A stretch of 64,000 nt of DNA from Clostridium sp. UBA701 (GCA_002298125.1 DBMJ01000011.1:186001-250000); one strand, 5' to 3'. Counted from the first letter of the stretch, positions 34,400 through 42,919 are shown. A program made the numbers and translations. The notes: generated by a model not told the origin, from the sequence alone.

Positions 34400-34828
34400 T
34401 TATATGCCAAGCTCACTCATCTTTTCAGCGATTTCATCGAAATCCATATTCTGTTCATTATAAGCCTGCCACTTTTCTTTGCCCCACAGTTCAATTCTTG
34501 TGGAGACCCCTATACTTACTATTTCCTTTATTATGTTGGCATATTCTAATAGGTTTTGTGGAATAAGTGCTCGCCCTTGTTTATCTAACTCTAACTCGTG
34601 TGCACCAGAGAAGAAAAATCTAACAAAGGCCCTGGCATCCTTGCTGGTTAGAGGTAGATTTTTTAGCTTTCCTTCTAATACAGTCCATTCCTCCATGGGA
34701 TAAATGTACAAGCAATTATCTAGTCCCTTTGTCATTACAAACTTCTCTCCCAGGTTCTCTCTGAATTTAGAGGGAATTATTATTCGGTTTTTGTTATCTA
34801 GAGCATGTTGATATTCCCCTATAAACAT
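34400..34828 (-). CDS. mraZ: Transcriptional regulator MraZ
   Basis: A 142-residue protein with two SpoVT/AbrB-like domains. The two DXXXR motifs are visible: DNKNRIIIPSKFRE (about 11-24) and DKQGRALIPQNLLEYA (about 81-96). MraZ binds direct repeats in front of its own operon and represses it in E. coli, while in Mollicutes it activates. Here three 10-bp spaced AAAGTGG boxes lie just upstream. An AAAGAGGTG ribosome site precedes the ATG at 34828. It is the first gene of the dcw cluster. Confidence 0.96.
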   Translation of the reverse strand: MFIGEYQHALDNKNRIIIPSKFRENLGEKFVMTKGLDNCLYIYPMEEWTVLEGKLKNLPLTSKDARAFVRFFFSGAHELELDKQGRALIPQNLLEYANIIKEIVSIGVSTRIELWGKEKWQAYNEQNMDFDEIAEKMSELGI

Positions 34829-34852
34829 AAGACACCTCTTTAAATTATCACT

Positions 34853-34879
34853 CCACTTTACACCACTTTACACCACTTT
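34853..34879 (-). promoter_or_regulatory. MraZ-box array upstream of mraZ
   Basis: Three direct repeats of AAAGTGG occur at exactly 10-bp spacing (34853-34859, 34863-34869, 34873-34879), with spacers TGT and TGT. This matches the AAAGTG(G/T)-N3 repeat reported for Mollicute MraZ and resembles the E. coli GTGGG repeats. They begin 25 bases upstream of the mraZ ATG. I did not find a convincing core promoter next to them. Confidence 0.85.
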
Positions 34880-35037
34880 AACATTAATATTCTATATAAC
34901 TTATTGAAATCCTTCTTTTTTTTAGAAAATTTATAGCTTTTTTAATAATATTAAAGCTTTTTTCTTATAATTAGCATTTAAAGCTATCTCTATATTTATA
35001 TGCCTTTGTCTAAATGAAATCTCTACCTTCTCACTCC

Positions 35038-35067
35038 TTGCAATAATGCAGTGTACTAGGGTATAAT
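35038..35067 (+). promoter_or_regulatory. ychF promoter candidate
   Basis: TATAAT (35062-35067) is preceded at an 18-base spacing by TTGCAA (35038-35043), a weak -35. Transcription would start near 35075. An AAAGGATG ribosome site follows before the ychF ATG at 35114. Confidence 0.6.
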
Positions 35068-35113
35068 TTACTAGAGATTTTAGATTATTGCCAAAAGAAA
35101 GGATGTACATATA

Positions 35114-36211
35114 ATGAAACTTGGAATAGTTGGTTTACCTAACGTTGGAAAGAGTACACTTTTTAACGCCATAACTCAAGCTGGAGCAGAATCAGCCAAT
35201 TACCCTTTCTGCACAATTGAGCCAAATGTTGGCGTCGTAAGTGTTCCTGATAGTAGGTTAGATGTGCTTGAAAAGATGTATAGCTCTAAGAAGAAGGTTT
35301 ATACTGCTATAGAGTTCTATGATATAGCTGGTCTTGTAAGGGGAGCCAGCAAGGGCGAGGGACTTGGAAATAAATTTCTATCCCATATAAGAGAGGTTGC
35401 ATCTATTGTTCATGTAGTAAGATGCTTTGATGATGAGAATATAGTCCATGTGGATGCCACCGTAGATCCCATAAGAGATATAGAGACTATAAACCTAGAA
35501 CTTATTTTTTCAGACTTAGAAATAATCGAAAGACGAATTGATAAGTCTATTAAGCTTGCTCGTTCAGGCGACAAGAAGGCTAAAGAGGAAATGGAGCTAT
35601 ATGAAAAAATAAAGGCTCACCTTGAGAGCAATAAGCCTGTAAGAACCTTAAGCTTTACTGAAGAAGAGGACATTATGGTAAAAGGACTTTTCCTCCTTAC
35701 CTCAAAGCCAGTACTCTATGTAGCAAACATCTCTGAGGAGGAGCTAATGGAAGGAAACCTAGAAAATCCGTATGTAAAAAAGGTAAAGGACTATGCAGAA
35801 TCAGAGAACTCTGAGGTAGTTGTAATATGTGCAAAGCTTGAGGAGGAACTGTCAACCCTTGAAGAGGATGAAAAAATGGAACTTCTAGCAGAGTATAATC
35901 TAACTCAGACTGGCCTTGATAAATTAATTCAAAGCAGCTATCATCTGCTAGGGCTTATGAGCTTTTTAACCGCTGGTCCTCAAGAGGTCAGGGCATGGAC
36001 AATAAAACAGGGCACCAAAGCTCCAGAGGCTGCTGGTAAAATACACTCTGACATTGAAAGAGGCTTTATAAGGGCAGAAATAGTCTCCTTTGATAAGTTG
36101 GTTGAATGTGGCTCTGAAGCTGCTGCTAAGGAGAAGGGCTTCTTCCGATTAGAGGGAAAAGAATATATAATGCAAAATGGTGATGTAGTTAACTTTAGAT
36201 TTAACGTTTAA
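35114..36211 (+). CDS. ychF: Redox-regulated ATPase YchF (Obg-like)
   Basis: A 365-residue Obg-family P-loop NTPase that hydrolyses ATP rather than GTP. G1 is GLPNVGKSTLFNAIT (6-20), G3 DIAGLVRGASKGEG, and the NKxD-like position is replaced by the ATP-favouring loop (VANISEEE). A TGS-type C-terminal domain (RAWTIKQGTKAPEAAGKIHSDIERGFIRAE) completes the protein. It binds ribosomes and affects oxidative stress responses. One of two genes on the plus strand, divergent from mraZ and convergent with the Lon-like gene, with a terminator shared with the latter. Confidence 0.97.
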   Translation: MKLGIVGLPNVGKSTLFNAITQAGAESANYPFCTIEPNVGVVSVPDSRLDVLEKMYSSKKKVYTAIEFYDIAGLVRGASKGEGLGNKFLSHIREVASIVHVVRCFDDENIVHVDATVDPIRDIETINLELIFSDLEIIERRIDKSIKLARSGDKKAKEEMELYEKIKAHLESNKPVRTLSFTEEEDIMVKGLFLLTSKPVLYVANISEEELMEGNLENPYVKKVKDYAESENSEVVVICAKLEEELSTLEEDEKMELLAEYNLTQTGLDKLIQSSYHLLGLMSFLTAGPQEVRAWTIKQGTKAPEAAGKIHSDIERGFIRAEIVSFDKLVECGSEAAAKEKGFFRLEGKEYIMQNGDVVNFRFNV

Positions 36212-36230
36212 GAAATAGGGGATAAAAAAA

Positions 36231-36262
36231 GAGGCTCCCGAAAAATTTGGAGCTTCTTTTTG
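36231..36262. terminator. Bidirectional terminator between ychF and the Lon-like gene
   Basis: GAGGCTCC pairs with GGAGCTTC (one G-U) around a 10-base loop. TTCTTTTTG follows on the plus strand, and a run of seven T follows on the minus strand (A24-30 of the 36224-36230 block on plus). It serves both convergent genes. Confidence 0.85.
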
Positions 36263-36267
36263 TTTTG

Positions 36268-38568
36268 CTAGGATTGATTTTTTCTATTATATTTTCTTAT
36301 TTCCCTGGAAATTAATTCCTGAACCTCTTTCATGTTTATGCTTTCCCTGTCAAATAACGTCTGAAAGGCATCTTCTATATTTTTCATAGTGTAAATGTGA
36401 AAATTCCCTTTTTCAGCTTCTCTCTCCAGCTCCTCCTTCAAAATTAAGTCTTCCACATTTGATAGAGGAATTAATACCCCTTTATTTTCTACATCCTTGA
36501 TAAGCTTGCAAGCCTTATAAAAACCCTCTATCTTCTCATTTACCCCACCAATGGGCTGTATCTCTCCAAACTGATTTACTGAACCTGTTACTGCAATATT
36601 TTGCCTTATGGGTATTCGGATAAGTGAAGATATCATACACACAACTTCAGCCACTGAAGCACTGTCTCCATCAATTCTTCCATAGAGCTGTTCAAAGCTT
36701 AAATGAAAATCCACCGGCAGCTTATTGTAGCTTCCAATTAAGGTGCTTAAAAAACCTCTTAAAATGTTTACTGCCTTATTGTGGATGTTTCCACTTAAGT
36801 TACTTTCCTTTTGCACATCTATAATATTTCCCTCTCCGCTGCAGCAGGTGCAGGTAATTCTTAAGGGTTTCCCAAATCTAAAATAACCTGCATCAATTAT
36901 AGATAGCGCGTTTATCTGACCTATGCTGCTTCCCTTTACCTTAATTAACATTTTATTTTCCTTATAGGCTTCAAAAAGCTCACGTTCCACCTCATCCTCT
37001 TCATAAACCACATTTCTCACATGTAGTGCATTAATCTTCTCTTCGCCATGGCTTATGGCTTCCCTGTTTGACATTAAGAGCAATCTATTTAGCTCACCAT
37101 TGTCAAAATTAAACTTTTTTCTATGCTCTGCTCTTCTTGATAAATATTTAAAGATTTCTCTTACTGCTTCACTAGATAATCCTCTAAGGTTGTTTTTCAT
37201 ACATATAGTATTTATAGAATCCATGAGAGCCTTTCTATTGTGGTCTGTGGCCTCTATTATTGCTCTGCTTTCTGCCTTAATACTGAAAATTTTTTTAAAG
37301 TCTTCATCATAATTATATAAGATATCATAGGTTTCATAGTCACCTATTAGGATTACCTTCTCAGATATCTTTACTGCCTCAGGCTTTAACCCGCTGATAG
37401 AGAGCATATCCAGGTAATTTCTATTATAATCTAACTCTACCTTATTATTTAGCAGACACTTCTTTAACTGATAGTAGGCTCCTTGGTTAGACACAACATC
37501 TGATGCCTTTAATATCAAGCATCCTCCATTTGCTTTTATTAGGCTGCCTGCCTTTATTAGATTGATATCCGTTATATAATTTCCATTTTTGCTCTCATAT
37601 TCTATAGTCCCTAAAAGCTTGCATAGTGAAGGATCCTCCTGATAAATAACTGGTGCATCAGTACAAGCTTCGTTATCCATTAGTATATTTATTTCGTACT
37701 TATATATTATATTTTGAATGCTGTCCTCATCATCATCGAAGTTTATGCTGTAATTATCCACTAGTTCATCCTCAATGGAGCTACATATACCATTAAGATA
37801 TTTTACTACCTCTTCATCCTGTGAAAAATCAGCATATACTTCCACTTTTATCTGCTCCATCTCGTTTTTTAAATGTTCTGACATTATATCCTTTAGCTTG
37901 TTAAGCTGCTGTAGTTCTTCTCCTTTAAGCCTTGATAATATCTCCTGGGCCAAGGCCTTAAGTCTCCCAACCCTTGAGAGAATATCGTCTTTTTCATCAT
38001 TTTTTAGATTTTCGTACTCTTTTTCCGTCATGGAACTGCCGTCCTTTATAGGGATAAAGGAAAATCCCATGGAAGAAGGCTTAACGTCAAAACCCTCCTT
38101 CTCAGACATCACTGTGAGCTTGTTTATTAGCTCCCCTCTCACCTTCTGCAAAGAGTCCAATATATGTTCCTTTTCTGCAAGTTCACTATTGTTATAAAAA
38201 TCATAGCAACAGTCATAATATTCTTCCTGTAATTTTTTTATAGCACTTTTTAGTGTTTTACCCTTTCCTGCACTGGTATATAATACTTTTGGTGTCTTTT
38301 CATCCCTTCCAACTACGAAACAGATATCACATAGCTTGTGCTTATTAGCCATTTCATTTCTTATAAAATCCATAAGATTATTAAGCTTATCCTCAGTGAT
38401 GTCATCTATCAGGTAAACATTATAACCTGATTTATCTATATTTAAGGCATTTTTTATCCTTATATATACCTCTTCATATTCCGGTATCAGGTGTTTGTTC
38501 TCTCTCTCCTCAGTAAAATTTAATTTGCACTGAAAAACAATTTCTTCTGGGCTTAGCTCCTTCTTCAT
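36268..38568 (-). CDS. Lon-family (AAA_32/LonC-like) serine protease with a lost P-loop
   Basis: A 766-residue protein of the Lon-like AAA_32 group. The N-terminal part aligns in pattern with the AAA_32 domain (GYNVYL; later GGCLILKASDVV), but where a P-loop GxxGxGKT should follow GYNVYL the sequence is IDDITEDKLNN (about 54-64). ATP binding at that site is therefore doubtful. The C-terminal S16 protease domain is intact: the Ser of RIDGDSASVAEVV and the Lys of GGVNEKIEGF form the expected Ser-Lys dyad. LonC proteases are known to lack ATPase function, so this may be one. The ATG at 38568 follows AAGGGGGG. Confidence 0.8.
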   Translation of the reverse strand: MKKELSPEEIVFQCKLNFTEERENKHLIPEYEEVYIRIKNALNIDKSGYNVYLIDDITEDKLNNLMDFIRNEMANKHKLCDICFVVGRDEKTPKVLYTSAGKGKTLKSAIKKLQEEYYDCCYDFYNNSELAEKEHILDSLQKVRGELINKLTVMSEKEGFDVKPSSMGFSFIPIKDGSSMTEKEYENLKNDEKDDILSRVGRLKALAQEILSRLKGEELQQLNKLKDIMSEHLKNEMEQIKVEVYADFSQDEEVVKYLNGICSSIEDELVDNYSINFDDDEDSIQNIIYKYEINILMDNEACTDAPVIYQEDPSLCKLLGTIEYESKNGNYITDINLIKAGSLIKANGGCLILKASDVVSNQGAYYQLKKCLLNNKVELDYNRNYLDMLSISGLKPEAVKISEKVILIGDYETYDILYNYDEDFKKIFSIKAESRAIIEATDHNRKALMDSINTICMKNNLRGLSSEAVREIFKYLSRRAEHRKKFNFDNGELNRLLLMSNREAISHGEEKINALHVRNVVYEEDEVERELFEAYKENKMLIKVKGSSIGQINALSIIDAGYFRFGKPLRITCTCCSGEGNIIDVQKESNLSGNIHNKAVNILRGFLSTLIGSYNKLPVDFHLSFEQLYGRIDGDSASVAEVVCMISSLIRIPIRQNIAVTGSVNQFGEIQPIGGVNEKIEGFYKACKLIKDVENKGVLIPLSNVEDLILKEELEREAEKGNFHIYTMKNIEDAFQTLFDRESINMKEVQELISREIRKYNRKNQS

Positions 38569-38644
38569 GATTTTACCCCCCTTCTTCACCCTATTATAAT
38601 AATATTCTTAAAAACTATTTTTAGGCACAAATTATTTGCACAAC

Positions 38645-38679
38645 AAAAAAAATGAGAAGCTAAAAACTTCTCATTTTTT
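38645..38679 (-). terminator. Terminator after deoC
   Basis: AATGAGAAG pairs with CTTCTCATT, extended by A-T pairs to about 13 bp, with a 7-base loop. It ends in T8 on the minus strand and lies 15 bases past the deoC stop. Confidence 0.88.
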
Positions 38680-38693
38680 AAAAACTTTTTTAA

Positions 38694-39368
38694 TTAGTAG
38701 CTTGAGTTAGAAACCTTTCCCTCACAGATAGCAATGGATGCAGATGCTCCAATTCTTGTAGCCCCAGCTTTAATAACAGCCTCAGCATCTTCACTGCTTC
38801 TTACTCCACCAGAAGCCTTTACTCCCATTTCTGGTCCTACGGTTTTACGCATAAGTGCGATGTCTTCTGGAGTTGCACCACCAGTAGAAAATCCTGTTGA
38901 AGTCTTTACAAAGTCGGCTCCAGCTTCCTTTGCTAACTCACAGACTTTAACCTTTTCTTCCTCAGTGAGGAGGCAGGTTTCGATAATAACCTTTGTTAGA
39001 GCCTTGCCCTTAGCAGCATTAACTACCGCAGCTATATCATTTTTTACATATTCATAATCTTTATCCTTGAGTCTTCCTATATTTATAACCATATCTACTT
39101 CTTCTGCACCATTTGCAATAGCATTCTCTGTTTCAAAAGCCTTTACCTCTGAAGTATTAGCCCCTAAAGGGAAACCTATAACTGTACACACCTTTACACT
39201 GCTACCCTTTAGCATTTCTGCAGCCTGTATTACATTTGTAGGGTTCACACAAACAGATGCAAAGCTATATTGAAGAGCTTCCTTACATAATTTTTCAATC
39301 TGAGCTCTAGTTCCCTCTGGCTTTAAAAGTGTATGATCTATCATGCTTGCTATGTTCTTTGTTTCCAT
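38694..39368 (-). CDS. deoC: Deoxyribose-phosphate aldolase
   Basis: A 224-residue TIM-barrel aldolase that splits 2-deoxyribose 5-phosphate to glyceraldehyde 3-phosphate and acetaldehyde. The Schiff-base lysine is in FVKTSTGFSTGGAT, with the second lysine in GVKASGGVRS and the DHTLLKPEGT start motif intact. It lies 29 bases downstream of hypB with no terminator between. That makes it the last gene of the hyp transcript even though its role, deoxynucleoside catabolism, is unrelated. A terminator follows. Confidence 0.96.
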   Translation of the reverse strand: METKNIASMIDHTLLKPEGTRAQIEKLCKEALQYSFASVCVNPTNVIQAAEMLKGSSVKVCTVIGFPLGANTSEVKAFETENAIANGAEEVDMVINIGRLKDKDYEYVKNDIAAVVNAAKGKALTKVIIETCLLTEEEKVKVCELAKEAGADFVKTSTGFSTGGATPEDIALMRKTVGPEMGVKASGGVRSSEDAEAVIKAGATRIGASASIAICEGKVSNSSY

Positions 39369-39397
39369 TATTACTCCTCCTTAAGTTTCATTCTAAA

Positions 39398-40060
39398 CTA
39401 CATTATACCATAATAATTACTCATTTGCTCTCTTAAATATTTTGCGAAGGCGTCCACCCCATTTCCGCTTAGAGAATTAATTGTGAAGAATTTAGCTTCA
39501 CTATTTAGGCTTAAAGTATTTCTAAATACCCTTTCCTCGTCAAAGGAAAAATATTCCTTCATATCAAATTTGGTAATAATCACTGCATTAGCTCTAGTAA
39601 ACATTAGTGGATATTTCTCTACTTTGTCATCACCTTCTGGTACACTAAGTAGGGCTATCTTTAAATTCTCTCCTATATCAAATTCAGCTGGGCATACTAA
39701 GTTCCCTATATTCTCTACTATTATTAAATCCAGCTCCTCCAAATTAAAATGCTCTAATATGTGTTTTATTGACAAGGCTTCAATATGACATGCTCCTTCT
39801 GTGTTTAGCTGAACCACAGGTATGCCGGCATCTGCAATTTTCTGAGCGTCTATGGTGCTATATACGTCTCCTTCGATTACTCCTATATTATATTCATGCT
39901 TTAACTCTTCTATAAGCTTCATAATAAAGGTGGTTTTGCCAGCTCCTGGTGAACCCATTACATTTATCATAAATACATTCTTTGACTTTAAAAATTGCTG
40001 TAGTTCATCATGGCAGTTCTCATTCCATTCCAAAATTTGTCTTACTACTTTTATTTCCAT
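39398..40060 (-). CDS. hypB: Hydrogenase nickel incorporation GTPase HypB
   Basis: A 220-residue SIMIBI GTPase. The P-loop is GSPGAGKTTFIM (about 35-46), the switch segments are EGDVYSTIDAQKI and NIGNLVCPAEFDIGE (the conserved metal-binding cysteine), and ITKFDMKEY is the NKxD-like base motif. No histidine-rich N-terminal stretch is present, so it lacks nickel storage. It works with HypA to deliver nickel to NiFe hydrogenase. It overlaps hypA by 1 base. Confidence 0.95.
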   Translation of the reverse strand: MEIKVVRQILEWNENCHDELQQFLKSKNVFMINVMGSPGAGKTTFIMKLIEELKHEYNIGVIEGDVYSTIDAQKIADAGIPVVQLNTEGACHIEALSIKHILEHFNLEELDLIIVENIGNLVCPAEFDIGENLKIALLSVPEGDDKVEKYPLMFTRANAVIITKFDMKEYFSFDEERVFRNTLSLNSEAKFFTINSLSGNGVDAFAKYLREQMSNYYGIM

Positions 40061-40401
40061 TACTCCACCTCCATGGATTTTATATAATAGTCCTTGCCAC
40101 CAGACAAGGTAATATTTTCACTATTACAAATTGGACAAGCAAGTCTAGGGCTCTCTCTTTCACCTGTAAAACCACAATCCTTGCAATGCACTATACAGCT
40201 TTTCTTCTCAATTTTAAGCGTAGCCCCAGATATGGCACTCTCAGCACTTAGCATATCAAAATAGACCTGCAGACAATCAGGCACTAAGCCAGATAATTCT
40301 CCAACCACTATATTTATGCTCTGTACCTTTACATTGTCATGCTTTTTAGCTTCATCCTCACATATATCTATAATGCTCTTTATTATTGGATACTCATGCA
40401 T
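40060..40401 (-). CDS. hypA: Hydrogenase nickel metallochaperone HypA
   Basis: A 113-residue HypA. The nickel-binding N terminus is MHE (His2), and the structural zinc is held by two CxxC motifs (HCKDCG and ACPICNS). Starting at the ATG at 40401 gives the required MHEY N terminus, and GGTGGGG sits upstream; a GTG four codons earlier would bury His2. It lies between hypE and hypB. Confidence 0.95.
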   Translation of the reverse strand: MHEYPIIKSIIDICEDEAKKHDNVKVQSINIVVGELSGLVPDCLQVYFDMLSAESAISGATLKIEKKSCIVHCKDCGFTGERESPRLACPICNSENITLSGGKDYYIKSMEVE

Positions 40402-40416
40402 AATTATCCCCACCAG

Positions 40417-41415
40417 TTAACATATTCTAGGCAACATATCGTAAAGAAGCTTATCTATAAATCTTCTTCCCCCTAGTTCGCTTTTTAAAATCACTCTTCC
40501 TGGAAAGTCGTTATTTACCCTTCCAATAATACTGGCTTCAGGTGCTAAGTTACTCTGCTTTAGTGCTGCAATAATCTCTTCAGCAGCCTGAGGAGAAACC
40601 ACCGCCACTACCTTACCTTCATTTGCCGTATAAAGAGGATCTAAACCCAACAACTCAGACAAGGCCTTTACACGAGAGTCCACTGGAATTTTATTTTCTT
40701 CAAGTTCTATGGCAAAGGAATTCCCTTCCACAAATTCGTTTAAGGTTGTAGCTAACCCTCCTCTAGTTGGATCTCTTAATATTTTTACTTCTTCACCATA
40801 TTTTAATATTTCACCGATTATATCATTTAAGGGTGCACAATCTGAAGTTATTTTGCTATCTTCCATATTATTTCTGGTGCAGAATATGGAGGCTCCATGA
40901 TCACCTAAATTCCCGCTGACAAGAACTATATCCCCACACTTAATTCTATGTGTTCCTAGGTCCAAGCCATCCCTCTTAAAGCCTATACCACAGGTGTTAA
41001 TATAGATACCGTGGCCGTGTCCCTTTTCTACCACCTTAGTGTCACCAGTGACTACCTGTACTCCTGCCCTTTTTGCAGTAGCACCTATGGAATTCATAAT
41101 AGTTTTTAAGTCCTCTATTTTAAAGCCCTCTTCCAGGATTAAAGACAATGTAAGATACTTTGGAAAAGCACCACAAACCAATAGATCGTTTACAGTGCCA
41201 CACACACTTAATTTTCCTATATCTCCACCAGCAAAAAAATATGGATCGATGACAAAGCTGTCCGTGGAGATTACAATTCTTTCAGCACCACTAACTTCCG
41301 CCCCATCATCTAAGGTAGCTTCCCCCATATTTATTGCTGGAAGGATAGTTTCCTCTAATAAATCAGAGGTGTACTGTCCTCCATTTCCATGACTTAAAGT
41401 AATAATATCCTTCAT
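40417..41415 (-). CDS. hypE: Hydrogenase expression/formation protein HypE
   Basis: A 332-residue PurM-like ATPase. It converts a carbamoyl group on its C-terminal cysteine to thiocyanate for the Fe(CN)2CO ligands. The C-terminal PRIC tail carrying that cysteine is intact, and the N-terminal LSHGNGGQYT and VSGNLGDHGASIF, DPTRGGLATTLNE motifs are present. The carbamoyl donor is HypF, whose gene is not here. The ATG at 41415 follows GGAGG; an upstream TTG is ignored. Confidence 0.95.
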   Translation of the reverse strand: MKDIITLSHGNGGQYTSDLLEETILPAINMGEATLDDGAEVSGAERIVISTDSFVIDPYFFAGGDIGKLSVCGTVNDLLVCGAFPKYLTLSLILEEGFKIEDLKTIMNSIGATAKRAGVQVVTGDTKVVEKGHGHGIYINTCGIGFKRDGLDLGTHRIKCGDIVLVSGNLGDHGASIFCTRNNMEDSKITSDCAPLNDIIGEILKYGEEVKILRDPTRGGLATTLNEFVEGNSFAIELEENKIPVDSRVKALSELLGLDPLYTANEGKVVAVVSPQAAEEIIAALKQSNLAPEASIIGRVNNDFPGRVILKSELGGRRFIDKLLYDMLPRIC

Positions 41416-41429
41416 ATTTTCCTCCAATG

Positions 41430-42488
41430 CTAACCTCTATTATATCTATATGCTGCTGCGCAGCTGCCCTCAGAAGAAACCATACATGGTCCTAAAGGGT
41501 TTGCCGGATTACAGATTGTTGAGAAATTTGGACACTGCTCTGGGGATAACAGTCCCTTGAGCACACTCCCACAGCAGCAGGTGTTATTTTCCTCACAACT
41601 TTTCTCTTTCATCTCAAACAGCTTTGTAATATCAAAGGAGCTATATTCCTCTCTCAATCTTAAGCCGCTTTTAGGTATATAACCAAGCCCCCGCCAAAAA
41701 TCACCCTGAGCTTCAAATACCTCATTCATAAGCTTAAGGGCCACTAAATTTCCTTCAGGCTTTACTAAGCTTTCATAGCAATTTATTATACCAGCTTCTT
41801 TCTTTATAACCATTGAAGTACAGTTATAAATTCCACGAAGGATTTCATCTCCTGAAAATCCAGCTACAACTCCAGCTGCACCATAGTTACTAATAAAGTC
41901 AAAATAATCGCTGCCAGTAATAGCAGCCACATGGCCTGGGCATAAAAACCCTTGAAGCTTTAAATTGCTGTCTTTAAGAAGCTCTTCCATAACAGGTCTC
42001 ATAACCTTGTGTACACAAAGCACATAAATGTTCTTTGCATTTCTATGCTTAAGTTCCTTTATAAGCACTGCAGTGGCAGGTGCTGTAGTTTCAAAACCTA
42101 GAGCTGCAAAAACTATGGGTACATCCTTATGCTTTTCACCAAGTCTTAAAACCTCCATAGATGATAATACCATCTCCACCTTAGCTCCCTGTGCTCGGGC
42201 TCTTTCTAGGGTAATAGAGGGAGAGGAGCCTGGAATTCTTATTAAATCTCCATAGGTTGCAATTACTACGCCCTTTTCAAGTCCAAGATAGTAAAGATAA
42301 TCTATATAGAATGCTGGAGTGACACATACAGGACATCCAGGGCCACTTATAAGCCTAATATTTCTAGGCAGCACCTGTCTTATACCTTCCTTGCTTATAG
42401 CATGGGTATGGCTACCACAGACCTCCATAATGGTAATGGGCTCTGTTATTTCATTAAGTTTATCAATCCAAAACTTTTTCTCATTCAT
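41430..42488 (-). CDS. hypD: Hydrogenase formation protein HypD
   Basis: A 352-residue [4Fe-4S] protein on which the Fe(CN)2CO unit is assembled with HypC. The MEVCGSHTHAI start, the CxxC motif of GPGCPVCVTP, the GFLCPGHVAAITG segment and the C-terminal cysteines (CNPANPLGPCMVSSEGSCAAAYRY region) are intact. An additional CCCGSV and CPNFSTIC group lies before the C terminus. It follows hypC by 22 bases and leads into hypE. Confidence 0.96.
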   Translation of the reverse strand: MNEKKFWIDKLNEITEPITIMEVCGSHTHAISKEGIRQVLPRNIRLISGPGCPVCVTPAFYIDYLYYLGLEKGVVIATYGDLIRIPGSSPSITLERARAQGAKVEMVLSSMEVLRLGEKHKDVPIVFAALGFETTAPATAVLIKELKHRNAKNIYVLCVHKVMRPVMEELLKDSNLKLQGFLCPGHVAAITGSDYFDFISNYGAAGVVAGFSGDEILRGIYNCTSMVIKKEAGIINCYESLVKPEGNLVALKLMNEVFEAQGDFWRGLGYIPKSGLRLREEYSSFDITKLFEMKEKSCEENNTCCCGSVLKGLLSPEQCPNFSTICNPANPLGPCMVSSEGSCAAAYRYNRG

Positions 42489-42510
42489 CTTTTTTCACTT
42501 CTTCCGCGCA

Positions 42511-42726
42511 CTAAATATTCTCTAGAGCTTTTAACACCTCTAGTGTCTTTTTTGCATCATCTTGGGACATCTTCTCTATGGCAAAGCCTGCATGAACCAT
42601 AACATAATCTCCTACGAGAGGATTATCCATAAGATCAGTTCTAAACTTTTGTTTTAATCCATTATACTCTCCGAAGGCCTCTTTTCCTTCTATAGTTAGT
42701 ATTTTGAAAGGAATACCTAAACACAT
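42511..42726 (-). CDS. hypC: Hydrogenase assembly chaperone HypC
   Basis: A 71-residue OB-like chaperone with the essential N-terminal MCLGIP (Cys2 after methionine removal). It shuttles the iron-ligand unit from HypD to the large hydrogenase subunit. The GGAGAG ribosome site lies 5 bases upstream of the ATG. It is the first gene of the hypC-D-E-A-B-deoC unit; no convincing promoter consensus was found in the 193-base divergent region. Confidence 0.95.
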   Translation of the reverse strand: MCLGIPFKILTIEGKEAFGEYNGLKQKFRTDLMDNPLVGDYVMVHAGFAIEKMSQDDAKKTLEVLKALENI

Positions 42727-42843
42727 ATCTACTCTCTCCTATATTAATCATAATTTATACGTACATATAAATAATAACAATATTTATATATTTTTAAAAG
42801 TACTATGTTCCTTCAATAATTTGTTTTCAATACATACATACTA

Positions 42844-42852
42844 TGTTATAAT
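42844..42852 (+). promoter_or_regulatory. Extended -10 promoter of the OB-fold-like gene
   Basis: TG-T-TATAAT (42844-42852) is an extended -10 element on the plus strand, about 67 bases before the ATG. A weak TTTCAA lies 16 bases upstream of TATAAT. An AAAGGGG ribosome site precedes the start. Confidence 0.65.
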
Positions 42853-42919
42853 AAATTGGAATTATTATTAGGTATGGGTCTTATTAATATGTAATTATTT
42901 TAGTAAAGGGGTTTTATAT

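Noticed and set aside
34940..34975. AGCTTT/AAAGCT inverted repeat with T-run on the plus strand before ychF
   Set aside because: It looks like a terminator, but no plus-strand gene precedes it; it is more likely A/T-rich promoter-region sequence.
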